A program made the position numbers and the translations under genes. Below, one piece after another: positions 8,030-17,102 of a stretch of DNA of 64,000 nucleotides. Origin of the DNA: Burkholderia contaminans (lineage in GTDB: Bacteria > Pseudomonadota > Gammaproteobacteria > Burkholderiales > Burkholderiaceae). Positions within the stretch are counted from its first letter, which is position 1; each line of letters starts with the position of its first letter. The stretch covers positions 1,426,001 to 1,490,000 of the forward strand of contig NZ_CP090640.1 in the NCBI RefSeq assembly GCF_029633825.1. The letters are read 5' to 3'. The notes beneath the pieces are model-generated. The model saw nothing but the letters and a program-made list of their open reading frames with translations, made no database searches and was not told the DNA's origin.

Positions 8030-9795
8030 GCCGCGACCTTGTCGCTGTCGTTCACGCGTTCGACGTTGATTGTGCCGACGTGGAACGCGGCCAGCGATTC
8101 GCGGTGCGCGATGCTGACGATCGCGGCCTTCGGCAGCCGTTCGGCGAACAGGTGGTACAGGCGCGCTTCGTTGTCGGCGTCGAGCGCGCTGGTCGCTTCG
8201 TCGAGGAACAGGAAGTCGGGCTTGTGCAGCAGTACGCGCGCGCCGGCCAGGCGCTGCTGTTCGCCCGGCGACAGCACGCGGGTCCAGTGCGCGGTCTCGT
8301 CGAGGCGGTCGACGTAATCCTCGAGGCGGCATGCGCGCAGCGCGTCGCGGCAGGCTTCGTCGCTGAACGCGTCGGCCGTCGCCGGATAGGTGAGCGCGGC
8401 CTTCAGCGTGCCGATCGGCAGGTAGCTCGTTTGCGGCACGAACATCATCCGCGCGCCGACCGGCGCATCGATCGCGCCGTCGCCGAACGGCCACAGGCCC
8501 GCGAGCGCGCGCATGAACGTGCTCTTGCCGGAACCCGACTTGCCGACCACGAGCCAGCGCGAGCCGGGCTCGATCGTGACGCTGCCGATGGTCGCGAGCG
8601 CGTTGCCGTTCGGCAGCGCGAGCTTGAGCGACGACGTCGACAGCTTCGCGTCGTCGACGTAGTGCAGGTTGATGCCGCCGTGCTCGGTCGCGGGCGACAG
8701 GCTTTCCTTCAGGTGCGACGTGCCCATCACGCGCTTGAATTCGCGCAGACGGTTGACGGTGGCGCGCCACTCGACGAGGGTCGAGTAACTGTTGATGAAC
8801 CACGAGAATGAATCGCTGACGGTGCCGAACGCGGACGAGATCTGCATCAGCACGCCGAACGAGAACGCGCCCGCGAAATAGCGCGGCGCGGCGACGACGA
8901 GCGGGAAGATGATCGCGATCTGCCCGTAGAAGCTCAGCACGAACGTGAGCCGCTTCGTGTACTTCATCACGCGCCACCAGTTGTCGCGGATGCGCGCGAA
9001 GAGGTTTTGCGCGTTGCCGGTCTCGGTCTTCTCGCCGTCGTAGAACGCGATCTGCTCGGCGTTCTCGCGCACGCGGATCAGCCCGAAGCGGAAGTCGGCC
9101 TCGACGCGCTGCTGCTGGTAGTTGATCGACACGAGCGGATGGCCGACCTTCTGGATGATCAGCGAGCCGACCACTGCGTACAGCGCGGCCGCCCACACCA
9201 TGTAGCCGGGGATCGCGATCGGCGTCGCGCCGAGCGAAATCGTCAGCGCGCCGGCGAGCGACCACAGGATCGTGATGAACGACACGAGCGTGACGACCGT
9301 CGACAGCAGGTCGAGCGACAGCGCGAGCGTGGTCGTCGCGAACGACTGGAGGTCGTCGGTGATCCGCTGGTCGGGGTTGTCGGCGAGGCGGTCACGCTCG
9401 ATCCGGTAGAACGCGCGATCGCCGAGCCACTGGCCGAGAAAGCGGTCGGTGAGCCACTGGCGCCAGCGGAAGCCGAGCATCTGCCGCAGGTAGCGGCCGT
9501 ACACGGCGAGGATGATGAACGCGAACGCGAGCGCGGAGAATTGCATCAGCAGGTTCGGGAAGTCGTGGACGTCCTTCGACTGCAGCGCGTTGTAGAACTC
9601 CGCGTTCCACTTGTTCAGCCGGACGTTGATCCAGACCACGCAGAGGTTGATCGCGATGATCGTGACCAGCAGGCCCCACGCGATTTTCCATTCGGACGAT
9701 ACCCAGTAGGGCTTGATGAGGCTCCATGCGGATACCGGGCGGTCGTCCTGCGGCGCGTCGGAGGCGGAGCGGACGGGATCGATCGATTGGGTCAT
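8026..9795 (-). CDS. ABC transporter, fused membrane and ATPase domains (ABC_membrane_2, YddA/SbmA-related)
   Basis: The 589-aa protein starts at the ATG at 9795, preceded by AGGAAG; a longer reading frame up to 9924 lacks support. The N-terminal part (about residues 1-330) is a six-helix membrane domain with the family sequences NVRLNKWNAEFYNALQ and YYGRYLRQMLGFRWR-like YGRYLRQMLGFRWRQWLT. The C-terminal ATPase has Walker A VGKSGSGKSTF, signature LSPGEQQRLA and Walker B FLFLDEATSALD. This family includes YddA and peroxisomal ABCD-type transporters, with SbmA/BacA as a relative lacking the ATPase. The substrate is unknown. Its stop overlaps the TTG start of the SDR gene. Confidence 0.85.
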   Translation of the reverse strand: MTQSIDPVRSASDAPQDDRPVSAWSLIKPYWVSSEWKIAWGLLVTIIAINLCVVWINVRLNKWNAEFYNALQSKDVHDFPNLLMQFSALAFAFIILAVYGRYLRQMLGFRWRQWLTDRFLGQWLGDRAFYRIERDRLADNPDQRITDDLQSFATTTLALSLDLLSTVVTLVSFITILWSLAGALTISLGATPIAIPGYMVWAAALYAVVGSLIIQKVGHPLVSINYQQQRVEADFRFGLIRVRENAEQIAFYDGEKTETGNAQNLFARIRDNWWRVMKYTKRLTFVLSFYGQIAIIFPLVVAAPRYFAGAFSFGVLMQISSAFGTVSDSFSWFINSYSTLVEWRATVNRLREFKRVMGTSHLKESLSPATEHGGINLHYVDDAKLSTSSLKLALPNGNALATIGSVTIEPGSRWLVVGKSGSGKSTFMRALAGLWPFGDGAIDAPVGARMMFVPQTSYLPIGTLKAALTYPATADAFSDEACRDALRACRLEDYVDRLDETAHWTRVLSPGEQQRLAGARVLLHKPDFLFLDEATSALDADNEARLYHLFAERLPKAAIVSIAHRESLAAFHVGTINVERVNDSDKVAA

Positions 9796-10072
9796 GTGCT
9801 TCCTGATGAGTAGCCGGCGCGCGGGCCGGGCGAAGCCGGGCGCGCGCCGCGATACGGCATGCCGGGACGCGGCGCCGACTGACGACGGGCGTCCGGATGT
9901 TCGCCCGCGCGTCTTAAACGGCACTTAAGGCCGGCGGTGACGCGGCAACCGGCCGCTCGCGCGGCCGGCCTGCGGGCATTGTGCCAGAGCGGCGCGGCAC
10001 GACGGCGAATTTGCCGCAAGGGGGACAGTTTGCGGCGCTTTCCGCTTTTATGGTCTAATGGCCGACGACGAA
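9796..10072. other. Divergent intergenic region
   Basis: This is the shared upstream region of the ABC gene (leftward) and the thiamine operon (rightward). It holds the probable thiamine promoter near 10030-10059. Otherwise only short GC-rich inverted segments such as GCCGGC repeats are visible. Confidence 0.4.
10030..10059 (+). promoter_or_regulatory. Probable sigma-70 promoter of the thiamine operon
   Basis: TTGCGG at 10030 and TCTAAT at 10054 are separated by 18 bases and lie just ahead of the TPP riboswitch, where the transcript must start. Confidence 0.45.
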
Positions 10073-10175
10073 ACAGGGGTGCTTCGTGGCGCGGCCGGCA
10101 GATGTTCCGGGCAGCGCGATGAGGCTGAGAAAGACCCTTCGCACCCGATCCGGGTAATACCGGCGAGGGAAGTTT
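10073..10175 (+). ncRNA. TPP riboswitch (THI element)
   Basis: The conserved thi-box parts appear in order: ACAGGGGTGC, then CTGAGAAAGACCCTT, then CACCCGATCCGGGTAATACC and GGCGAGGGAAG. These form the pyrimidine-sensing and pyrophosphate-sensing arms of the thiamine pyrophosphate aptamer. It precedes thiO by about 240 bases and should reduce expression of thiO-thiS-thiG-thiE when TPP is abundant. The expression platform between 10176 and 10413 is not obvious. Confidence 0.95.
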
Positions 10176-10413
10176 CTGATCCCGCCGGGTCGCGCTGGCT
10201 GCCATCCCACATGGTCAGCGCCCTTGTCCCGCCCGGCCGGCCTTTGCTGCCGGTTTCGTCCTTTTGGGTACGCGCCTTGCGCGTTACGGAAGGAATGATG
10301 ACCGCACAATCTTCAGTCTTTTGCATGGTTTCCGGCCCGATGCCGCGTGCGTTCGCATGCGGCGGCGCGTGCGCGTCGACGCTCGTCGTGCGTGCTCGTG
10401 CGGAGGGCGCGCG

Positions 10414-11550
10414 ATGAACGCCCGGGATTCCCGACCCGATTTCGCGGTGCTCGGCGGCGGCCTCGTCGGCCGCCTGATCGCCTGGCGGCTCGCGGGCGAC
10501 GGGCACCGCGTCGCGCTTTACGAGCGCGGCGGCCCGGACGGCGAGCAGTCGGCCGCGTGGATCGCGGCCGCGATGCTCGCGCCGCTCGCGGAGGCGGCGA
10601 GCGCGGAGCTGCTGATCACCGAGCTGGGCGCCGCGTCGCTCGCGCGCTGGCCGCAGTGGCTCGCGGAACTGCCCGAACCCGTCTTCTTCCAGCGTCACGG
10701 CACGCTCGTCGTCTGGCATCACGCCGATCGCGCGGAGGCACCGCTGTTCGAGCGGCGCGTGCGTGCGAACGCGCCGGCCGACCTGTTCGACCGCGGTTTC
10801 GTGACGCTCGCCGGCGCGCAGGTCGACGCGGCCGAGCCCGTGCTCGCGGGCCGCTTCGCGCGCGGCCTGCTGCTGCCGAACGAAGGCCAGCTCGACAATC
10901 GCCGGGCGCTGCGTGCGCTCGCGGCCGGCCTCGCCGAGCGCGGCGTCGAGCTGCACTGGCACGTCACGATCGACGATGCGAACCTGCCCGCCGCGCATTT
11001 CACGATCGATTGCCGCGGGCTCGGCGCGAAACCCGCGCTGCCCGCGTTGCGCGGCATCCGCGGCGAAGTCGCGCGTGTGCACGCGCCCGGCATCGGGCTC
11101 ACCCGGCCCGTGCGGCTGCTGCATCCGCGCTACCCGCTGTACATCGCACCGAAGCAGGGCGATCTCTATGTGATCGGCGCGACCGAGGTCGAGGGCGAGG
11201 ACATGTCGCCCGTCAGCGTGCGCTCCGCGCTCGAACTGCTGAGCGCGGCGTTCTCCGTGCATCCGGCCTTCGGCGAGGCGCGCATCCTCGAGCTCAATGC
11301 GCAGTGCCGGCCGACGCTGCCCGATCATCGCCCGGCGGTGATCTGGGACGGCGCGTCGACGCTCGCCGTCAACGGCCTGTACCGGCACGGCTTCATGATC
11401 GCGCCGGAAGTCGCGCACGCGGCGGTTGCAGTCGCCGAAGCCGCGCTCGGCGGCGCGTTCGGCGATGCCGATGCGTTCGCCGCGTGGCGCGACGCCGAGC
11501 GCTGGCCGGCGCTCCTTCATCACCGCAACGACGCGCGCCAGCCGGCCTGA
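10414..11550 (+). CDS. thiO: Glycine oxidase / FAD-dependent oxidoreductase ThiO
   Basis: This 378-aa flavoprotein starts at the ATG at 10414, eight bases after a GGAGGG site; the upstream in-frame ATG at 10264 lies within the leader. The N-terminus FAVLGGGLVGRLIAWRLAG is the FAD-binding fold with VALYERGG. The C-terminal part has PTLPDHRPAV and NGLYRHGFMIAPE, which is usual for ThiO. The enzyme oxidises glycine to dehydroglycine, a precursor of the thiazole ring. It is the first gene of the operon under the TPP riboswitch. Confidence 0.88.
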   Translation: MNARDSRPDFAVLGGGLVGRLIAWRLAGDGHRVALYERGGPDGEQSAAWIAAAMLAPLAEAASAELLITELGAASLARWPQWLAELPEPVFFQRHGTLVVWHHADRAEAPLFERRVRANAPADLFDRGFVTLAGAQVDAAEPVLAGRFARGLLLPNEGQLDNRRALRALAAGLAERGVELHWHVTIDDANLPAAHFTIDCRGLGAKPALPALRGIRGEVARVHAPGIGLTRPVRLLHPRYPLYIAPKQGDLYVIGATEVEGEDMSPVSVRSALELLSAAFSVHPAFGEARILELNAQCRPTLPDHRPAVIWDGASTLAVNGLYRHGFMIAPEVAHAAVAVAEAALGGAFGDADAFAAWRDAERWPALLHHRNDARQPA

Positions 11551-11582
11551 CGCGTGCTGCCGACCGAATTCGACGAAGCCTC

Positions 11583-11780
11583 ATGGATATCCAGATCAAT
11601 CAACAGAACCTGACGTTGCCCGACGGCGCCACGGTGGCCGACGCACTCGCCGCGTACGGCGCGCGTCCGCCGTATGCGGTCGCGCTGAACGGCGACTTCG
11701 TCGCGCGCACGCAGCACGCGGCGCGCGCACTCGCGGCGGGCGACAAGCTCGACGTCGTGCACCCGGTCGCGGGCGGCTGA
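11583..11780 (+). CDS. thiS: Sulfur carrier protein ThiS
   Basis: This 65-aa ubiquitin-like protein ends in the GG pair required for adenylation and thiocarboxylate formation (HPVAGG). The motifs MDIQINQQNLTLPDGATVAD and VALNGDFV are typical. It carries sulfur to ThiG for thiazole synthesis. It lies between thiO and thiG with short gaps, as in many proteobacterial thi operons. Confidence 0.95.
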   Translation: MDIQINQQNLTLPDGATVADALAAYGARPPYAVALNGDFVARTQHAARALAAGDKLDVVHPVAGG

Positions 11781-11818
11781 GCGCCGCCGGTTCGTCCCCG
11801 CTATTTCAGGAAAACGAC

Positions 11819-12634
11819 ATGACGTCCCTCACCTCCGCCGACGCGCTGACGCTGTACGGCGAAACCGTCGCAAGCCGCGTGCTGCTCGGCACGTCGCGCT
11901 ATCCGTCGCTGCAGTCGCTGTCCGATTCGATCGCCGCGTCGCGTCCCGGGATGGTGACGGTCGCGCTGCGCCGCCAAATGACGGGCGGCACGGCCGAAGC
12001 CGGCTTCTTCGACCTGCTCAAGCGTCACGCGGTGCCGCTGCTGCCGAACACGGCCGGCTGCCAGACCGTCGCCGAAGCCGTGACGACCGCACACATGGCG
12101 CGCGAAGTCTTCGGCACCGACTGGATCAAGCTCGAACTGATCGGCGACGACTACACGCTGCAGCCCGATCCGGTCGGCCTGATCGAAGCGGCCGCACAAC
12201 TGATCAAGGACGGTTTCAAGGTGCTGCCGTACTGCACCGAGGATCTGGTGATCGGCCGGCGCCTGCTCGACGTCGGCTGCGAGGCGCTGATGCCGTGGGG
12301 CGCGCCGATCGGCACGGGCAAGGGTATCGTGAACCCGTACGGCCTGCGAGTGCTGCGCGAGCGGCTGCCTGACGTGCCGCTGATCGTCGACGCGGGGCTC
12401 GGCGTGCCGTCGCACGCGTGCCAGGTGATGGAGTGGGGCTTCGACGGCGTGTTGCTGAACACCGCCGTGTCGCAGGCCACGCACCCCGAGATCATGGCGC
12501 GCGCGTTTGCGCAGGGCGTCGAGGCCGGCCGCGCCGCCTATCTCGCCGGGCCGATGGATGCGCGCGAGACCGCGCATGCGAGCACGCCGGTCGTCGGGAT
12601 GCCGTTCTGGCACCAGGACGGAGGCGGCGCATGA
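11819..12634 (+). CDS. thiG: Thiazole synthase ThiG
   Basis: This 271-aa TIM-barrel enzyme makes the thiazole phosphate from 1-deoxyxylulose 5-phosphate, dehydroglycine and ThiS thiocarboxylate. The opening SRVLLGTSRYPS, LLPNTAGCQTVAEAV, WIKLELIGDDYTLQPD, LMPWGAPIGTGKGI and VDAGLGVPSHA are all conserved ThiG blocks. The ATG at 11819 follows TTTCAGGAAAACG. Its stop overlaps the thiE start (ATGA at 12631). Confidence 0.96.
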   Translation: MTSLTSADALTLYGETVASRVLLGTSRYPSLQSLSDSIAASRPGMVTVALRRQMTGGTAEAGFFDLLKRHAVPLLPNTAGCQTVAEAVTTAHMAREVFGTDWIKLELIGDDYTLQPDPVGLIEAAAQLIKDGFKVLPYCTEDLVIGRRLLDVGCEALMPWGAPIGTGKGIVNPYGLRVLRERLPDVPLIVDAGLGVPSHACQVMEWGFDGVLLNTAVSQATHPEIMARAFAQGVEAGRAAYLAGPMDARETAHASTPVVGMPFWHQDGGGA

Positions 12635-13755
12635 GCGCGCGTTTCGCCGATGCATTCTGGCCGCCGGCCGACGAACTGGCCGAAGCGGCCGAACGGATTC
12701 GCGCGCGGCTCGGCGACTGGCCGCGCGGTGCTGCGCCGTGGCGGCTCTGCGTCGCGGTGCCCGATGTGCCGGCCGATGGCGACGTGCTGATCGTTTCGGC
12801 AGGCGACCGCGCTGCCCGGGCGCGCGCGTCGGCTGCGTCGCGGCCCGCGGCGCCGGGCGCGGTCGCGATCGAATTCGACGAGCAGGGCGCGGTGCTTCAC
12901 ACGGCGGGCGCGCGCTACGCACTCGACGCCGCGCATCCGCTCGGAGACGACTGGATCGCCGCGCTCGCGGCGTTCCTCGATTGCGGCTTCGCGCCGATCG
13001 ACGCGCTGGTGCTGGCGCTGGCCTGGCGCGACGGCGATGAAACGCGCGCCGCCGATACGTGGCCGGTCGACGCCGCACAGTTCCCGCGTGTTGCCGGGCT
13101 GCCGGCCGCGCCCGAACCTGCATTCGCGCCGTGCCCCGCGCAACTCGGCCTCTATCCGGTCGTGCCGGACGCCGAATGGGTCGAGCGCGTGCTCGATTGC
13201 GGCGTGCGAACCGTGCAACTGCGTGTGAAAGGCGCGACGCCGGACGTGATGCGGCGGGAAGTCGCCCGCACGGTCGCGGCCGGGCGCCGCTATCCCGATG
13301 CGCGCGTGTTCATCAACGATCACTGGCAGATTGCCGCAGAAGAGGGTGCGTACGGCGTTCATCTCGGCCAGGAAGACCTCGAAACGGCCGATCTGGCCGC
13401 GATCGCGCGCGCGGGCCTGCGGCTCGGACTTTCGAGCCACGGTTATTACGAAATGTTGCGGGCGCTGCATGAGCGCCCGAGCTACCTCGCGCTCGGCCCC
13501 GTGTATGCGACGGCGACCAAGGCCGTTGCTGCGCCGCCACAGGGCCTCGCCCGGATCGCCCGCTATGCGCGCTTCGCGGGCGCCCGGGCGCCGCTCGTCG
13601 CGATCGGCGGGGTGGGGCTCGATGCGCTGCCGGGCGTGCTGGCAACGGGCGTCGGCAGTGTCGCGGTAGTCAGTGCGGTGACGGGCGCGACCGACTATCG
13701 GGCCGCTATTGCTGCGCTGCAGCAATGTTTTCCCGGACAATTTGACAATCATTGA
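12631..13755 (+). CDS. thiE: Thiamine phosphate synthase with an N-terminal extension
   Basis: This 374-aa protein is much longer than usual ThiE (about 210 aa). The C-terminal part from about residue 165 is a complete ThiE: LGLYPVVPDAEWVERVLDCG, TVQLRVKGA, VFINDHWQIA, GVHLGQEDL, LGLSSHGYYE, YLALGPVYATATK and VAIGGVGLD. It couples the thiazole phosphate to the pyrimidine pyrophosphate to give thiamine phosphate. The N-terminal 165 residues (VLIVSAGDRAARARA, FAPIDALVLALAWRDGDE) have no family I can name with confidence; they could be a decayed kinase-like domain. It is translationally coupled to thiG. Confidence 0.92.
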   Translation: MSARFADAFWPPADELAEAAERIRARLGDWPRGAAPWRLCVAVPDVPADGDVLIVSAGDRAARARASAASRPAAPGAVAIEFDEQGAVLHTAGARYALDAAHPLGDDWIAALAAFLDCGFAPIDALVLALAWRDGDETRAADTWPVDAAQFPRVAGLPAAPEPAFAPCPAQLGLYPVVPDAEWVERVLDCGVRTVQLRVKGATPDVMRREVARTVAAGRRYPDARVFINDHWQIAAEEGAYGVHLGQEDLETADLAAIARAGLRLGLSSHGYYEMLRALHERPSYLALGPVYATATKAVAAPPQGLARIARYARFAGARAPLVAIGGVGLDALPGVLATGVGSVAVVSAVTGATDYRAAIAALQQCFPGQFDNH

Positions 13756-13801
13756 CCGCAGGGCCCGGAACGGCTTCACGACATCATTCCAATGCAGGCC
13801 C

Positions 13802-13807
13802 TATAAT
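13802..13807 (+). promoter_or_regulatory. Probable -10 box of the mla operon
   Basis: A perfect TATAAT lies 33 bases before the mlaF GTG, in the gap after thiE. The matching -35 is weak (TTCACG at 13775 is too far at 21 bases), so only the -10 element is claimed. Confidence 0.5.
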
Positions 13808-13839
13808 TCGGCGTTCTGCGTAAAAGGACTGTCAGCTCC

Positions 13840-14661
13840 GTGAGCCCCACTCCTACCGAGTCACTGCTGGAACTTCGCGACGTCGACTTTGGCTACGGCG
13901 ACCGCCTCGTCCTGTCCAACCTGAACCTGCGCTTCGGGCGGGGGCAGGTCGTTGCGGTCATGGGCGGGTCGGGTTGCGGCAAGACGACCGTGCTGCGCCT
14001 GATCGGCGGCCTCGTGCGCGCACGCCGCGGCCAGGTGCTGTTCGACGGTGCCGATGTCGGCGCGCAAACGCGCGACGGCCTGTACGCGCTGCGCCGCAAG
14101 ATGGGCATGCTGTTCCAGTTCGGCGCGCTGTTCACCGACATGTCGGTGTTCGAGAACGTCGCGTTCGCGCTGCGCGAGCACACCGACCTGCCCGAAGACC
14201 TGATCCGCGACCTCGTGCTGATGAAGCTCAACGCGGTCGGGCTGCGCGGCGCGCGCGACCTGATGCCGTCCGAGGTATCGGGCGGGATGGCGCGCCGTAT
14301 CGCGCTGGCCCGCGCGATTGCGCTCGATCCGCAGCTCATCATGTACGACGAGCCGTTCGCGGGCCTCGATCCGATTTCGCTCGGCATCACCGCGAACCTG
14401 ATCCGCACGCTGAACCAGGCGCTGGGCGCGACGTCGATCCTCGTCACGCACGACGTGCCGGAATCGTTCGCGATCGCCGACTACGTGTATTTCCTGGCCA
14501 ACGGCGGCGTGCTCGCACAGGGCACGCCCGACGAGCTGCGCGCGTCGACCGATCCGAGCGTGCGGCAGTTCATCGACGGCGCGCCGGACGGCCCGTTCAA
14601 ATTTCATTACACGAGCCCGCCGCTTGCAGCGGATTTCGGGCTCGGCGGAGGGCGCGCATGA
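13840..14661 (+). CDS. mlaF: Phospholipid transport ABC ATPase MlaF
   Basis: This 273-aa ATPase starts at a GTG. Walker [10 protein letters not shown] is at residues 42-50, the signature is [15 protein letters not shown], and Walker B is [29 protein letters not shown] is characteristic of the Mla/Mce ATPases. It powers the MlaFEDB inner-membrane complex that moves phospholipids between the periplasmic carrier MlaC and the inner membrane, keeping outer-membrane lipid asymmetry. Its stop overlaps the mlaE start. Confidence 0.94.
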   Translation: MSPTPTESLLELRDVDFGYGDRLVLSNLNLRFGRGQVVAVMGGSGCGKTTVLRLIGGLVRARRGQVLFDGADVGAQTRDGLYALRRKMGMLFQFGALFTDMSVFENVAFALREHTDLPEDLIRDLVLMKLNAVGLRGARDLMPSEVSGGMARRIALARAIALDPQLIMYDEPFAGLDPISLGITANLIRTLNQALGATSILVTHDVPESFAIADYVYFLANGGVLAQGTPDELRASTDPSVRQFIDGAPDGPFKFHYTSPPLAADFGLGGGRA

Positions 14662-15425
14662 TCAGCGCGATCGGACGTTACGTCATCGGCGGCCTCGAAC
14701 GCGCGGGCTACGGCACGCGGCTGTTCGTGCGCCTCGTGCTGGAGTTCTTCCCGCTGCTGCGCCGGCCGCGGCTGGTCACGAAGCAGATCCACTTCCTCGG
14801 CAACTACTCGTTCGTGATCATTGCCGTGTCGGGACTGTTCGTCGGTTTCGTGCTCGGCCTGCAGGGCTACTACACGCTGAACCGCTACGGTTCCGAGCAG
14901 GCGCTCGGCCTGCTGGTCGCGCTGTCGCTCGTGCGTGAGCTCGGGCCGGTCGTCACCGCGCTGCTGTTCGCGGGCCGCGCGGGCACGTCGCTCACGGCCG
15001 AGATCGGTCTGATGAAAGCCGGCGAGCAGCTCACCGCGCTCGAGATGATGGCGGTGGATCCGATCAAGAACGTGATCGCGCCGCGCATGTGGGCCGGCAT
15101 CATCGCGATGCCGCTGCTGGCCGCGATCTTCAACGCGGTCGGCGTGCTCGGCGGTTACGTGGTCGGCGTCGTGCTGATCGGCGTCGATCCGGGTGCGTTC
15201 TGGTCACAGATGCAGGGCGGGGTCGAAGTCTGGGCCGACGTCGGCAACGGCGTGATCAAGAGCATCGTGTTCGGGTTCGCCGTGACCTTCATTGCACTGT
15301 TTCAAGGGTATGAAGCGAAGCCCACGCCCGAGGGCGTGTCGCGCGCGACCACCAAGACGGTCGTGTTCGCGTCGCTCGCCGTACTCGGCCTCGATTTCCT
15401 GCTGACCGCGCTGATGTTCAGCTAA
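14658..15425 (+). CDS. mlaE: Phospholipid transport permease MlaE
   Basis: This 255-aa permease of the MlaE family has about five to six membrane segments. Conserved stretches are [59 protein letters not shown] and [14 protein letters not shown]. It forms the membrane core with MlaF, MlaD and MlaB. The ATG overlaps the mlaF stop by four bases. Confidence 0.95.
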   Translation: MISAIGRYVIGGLERAGYGTRLFVRLVLEFFPLLRRPRLVTKQIHFLGNYSFVIIAVSGLFVGFVLGLQGYYTLNRYGSEQALGLLVALSLVRELGPVVTALLFAGRAGTSLTAEIGLMKAGEQLTALEMMAVDPIKNVIAPRMWAGIIAMPLLAAIFNAVGVLGGYVVGVVLIGVDPGAFWSQMQGGVEVWADVGNGVIKSIVFGFAVTFIALFQGYEAKPTPEGVSRATTKTVVFASLAVLGLDFLLTALMFS

Positions 15426-15449
15426 GCCTCAGCCAAGCCAAATTTTGGG

Positions 15450-16010
15450 ATGACGATGAAAAAGACTGCTCTCGACTTCTGGGTCGGCCTGTTCGTGGTG
15501 GTGGGCTTCCTTGCGGTGCTGTTCCTGGCCCTGAAGGTCGGCAACATGAGCTCGCTGTCGTTTCAGCCGACCTATTCCGTGAGGATGAAATTCGACAATA
15601 TCGGCGGGCTGAAGCCGCGCGCGGCCGTGAAGAGCGCGGGCGTCGTGGTCGGCCGCGTGAAGTCGATCGGCTTCGACACGAATACGTACCAGGCACTTGT
15701 CACGATCGATGTCGACGGCCAGTATCAGTTCCCGAAGGATTCGTCGGCGAAGATCCTGACGTCGGGCCTGCTCGGCGAGCAATATATCGGCCTCGATCCG
15801 GGCGGTGACACCGAAATGCTGAAGTCGGGCGATACGATCACGATGACGCAATCGGCGATCGTGCTCGAGAACCTGATCGGCCAGTTCCTGTACAGCAAGG
15901 CCGCCGATGCGGGCGGTGCGAAGCCTGCAGCCGGTGCGCCGGCCGCACCCGCACCGGTGGCGGTGCCGGCGTCGGCGGTGTCCGCCGCGTCCGGTTCGGC
16001 GGCCCAATAA
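15450..16010 (+). CDS. mlaD: Phospholipid-binding MCE protein MlaD
   Basis: This 186-aa protein has one N-terminal membrane helix (FWVGLFVVVGFLAVLFLALKV) and an MCE domain with FDNIGGLKPRAAVKSAGVVV and LTSGLLGEQYIGLDPGG. MCE rings in the periplasm form the channel through which lipids pass to MlaE. The last 40 residues are Ala/Pro-rich and probably disordered. A second ATG two codons in (15456) is equally possible. Confidence 0.94.
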   Translation: MTMKKTALDFWVGLFVVVGFLAVLFLALKVGNMSSLSFQPTYSVRMKFDNIGGLKPRAAVKSAGVVVGRVKSIGFDTNTYQALVTIDVDGQYQFPKDSSAKILTSGLLGEQYIGLDPGGDTEMLKSGDTITMTQSAIVLENLIGQFLYSKAADAGGAKPAAGAPAAPAPVAVPASAVSAASGSAAQ

Positions 16011-16034
16011 CCACACGAGAGAAAACAAGAGGGA

Positions 16035-17006
16035 ATGACCATGCAGACGATCCGCATCAGGCAGGCCGCGCTGGCGGTAGCGGCAGTCGCCGCGTTGAGC
16101 GGCTGCGCGACCGTGCAGACGCCGACCAAGGGCGATCCGCTCGAAGGCTTCAACCGGTCGATGTACAAGTTCAACGACACGGTCGACACGTATGCGCTGA
16201 AGCCGGTCGCGAAGGGCTACCAGTACGTGGTGCCGCAGCCGGTGCGCGACAGCGTGACGAACTTCTTCTCGAACATCGGCGACGTCTACATCGCGGCGAA
16301 CAACATCGTGCAGCTGCGGATTGCCGACGGCGTCGGCGACATCATGCGCGTCGTGATCAACACGGTGTTCGGCGTCGGCGGCCTGTTCGACGTCGCGACG
16401 ATCGCGAAGCTGCCGAAGCACACGGCCGACTTCGGGATCACGATGGGCCGCTACGGCATGCCGTCGGGCCCGTACCTCGTGCTGCCGCTGCTCGGGCCGA
16501 GCACGCTGCGCGACACGGCGGGCCTGGGCGTCGACTACGTCGGCAACCCGCTGACCTACGTGAAGCCGGATGGCCTGAGTTGGGGCCTGTTCGGCGTCAA
16601 CCTCGTCAACACGCGTTCGAACCTGCTCGGGGCGGGCGACGTGCTGGATGCCGCGGCGCTCGACAAGTATTCGTTCGTCCGTAACGCGTACCTGCAACGC
16701 CGCCAGATGCTGATCAGCAACGCGCGCGGCGAGGCGGCCGCGACGTCGAGCAACGATGCGCTGCCGAAGTACGACCTGCCGGACGACGGCGCGGCACCGG
16801 CGGCAGCCGGCGCGGCCGGTGCGGCGGGCGCAGCGGCGGTGGGCGGTGCAACGGCGCCGGCAGGCGCATCGGGCGCGGCGGTGGCCGCACCGGCTTCGGG
16901 CACGGCCGAATCGCCGAACCCGGCCAGCGAGACGAACGTGCCGGCGATGCAGGTCGCACCGCCGTCGCCGGGCGGGTTCCGCTTCCCGAGCATCCGGCTG
17001 CACTGA
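16035..17006 (+). CDS. mlaA: Outer-membrane lipoprotein MlaA (VacJ)
   Basis: This 323-aa lipoprotein has a signal peptide and lipobox LSGCATV. The MlaA core includes DPLEGFNRSMYKFNDTVD, LKPVAKGYQYVVPQPVRD, NFFSNIGDVYIAANNIVQ, GLFDVATIAKLPKH and FGITMGRYG. MlaA extracts misplaced phospholipids from the outer leaflet and hands them to MlaC. The C-terminal 80 residues are a low-complexity Ala/Gly/Pro tail not found in E. coli MlaA. In E. coli mlaA lies elsewhere in the genome; here it is inside the mla operon. Confidence 0.93.
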   Translation: MTMQTIRIRQAALAVAAVAALSGCATVQTPTKGDPLEGFNRSMYKFNDTVDTYALKPVAKGYQYVVPQPVRDSVTNFFSNIGDVYIAANNIVQLRIADGVGDIMRVVINTVFGVGGLFDVATIAKLPKHTADFGITMGRYGMPSGPYLVLPLLGPSTLRDTAGLGVDYVGNPLTYVKPDGLSWGLFGVNLVNTRSNLLGAGDVLDAAALDKYSFVRNAYLQRRQMLISNARGEAAATSSNDALPKYDLPDDGAAPAAAGAAGAAGAAAVGGATAPAGASGAAVAAPASGTAESPNPASETNVPAMQVAPPSPGGFRFPSIRLH

Positions 17007-17102
17007 CGGATTTACATTCGTTACAGCCGGAAACGATTCAGTCGGTAGCGTGCGCGAACTTGCGCGTAAGCTACCTGCTCCAACCTCCGCATCGACTCAT
17101 TC

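Noticed and set aside
9796-9924. Longer ABC transporter start at 9924
   Set aside because: The extra 43 residues are Arg-rich without structure, and the ATG at 9795 has a clear AGGAAG site.
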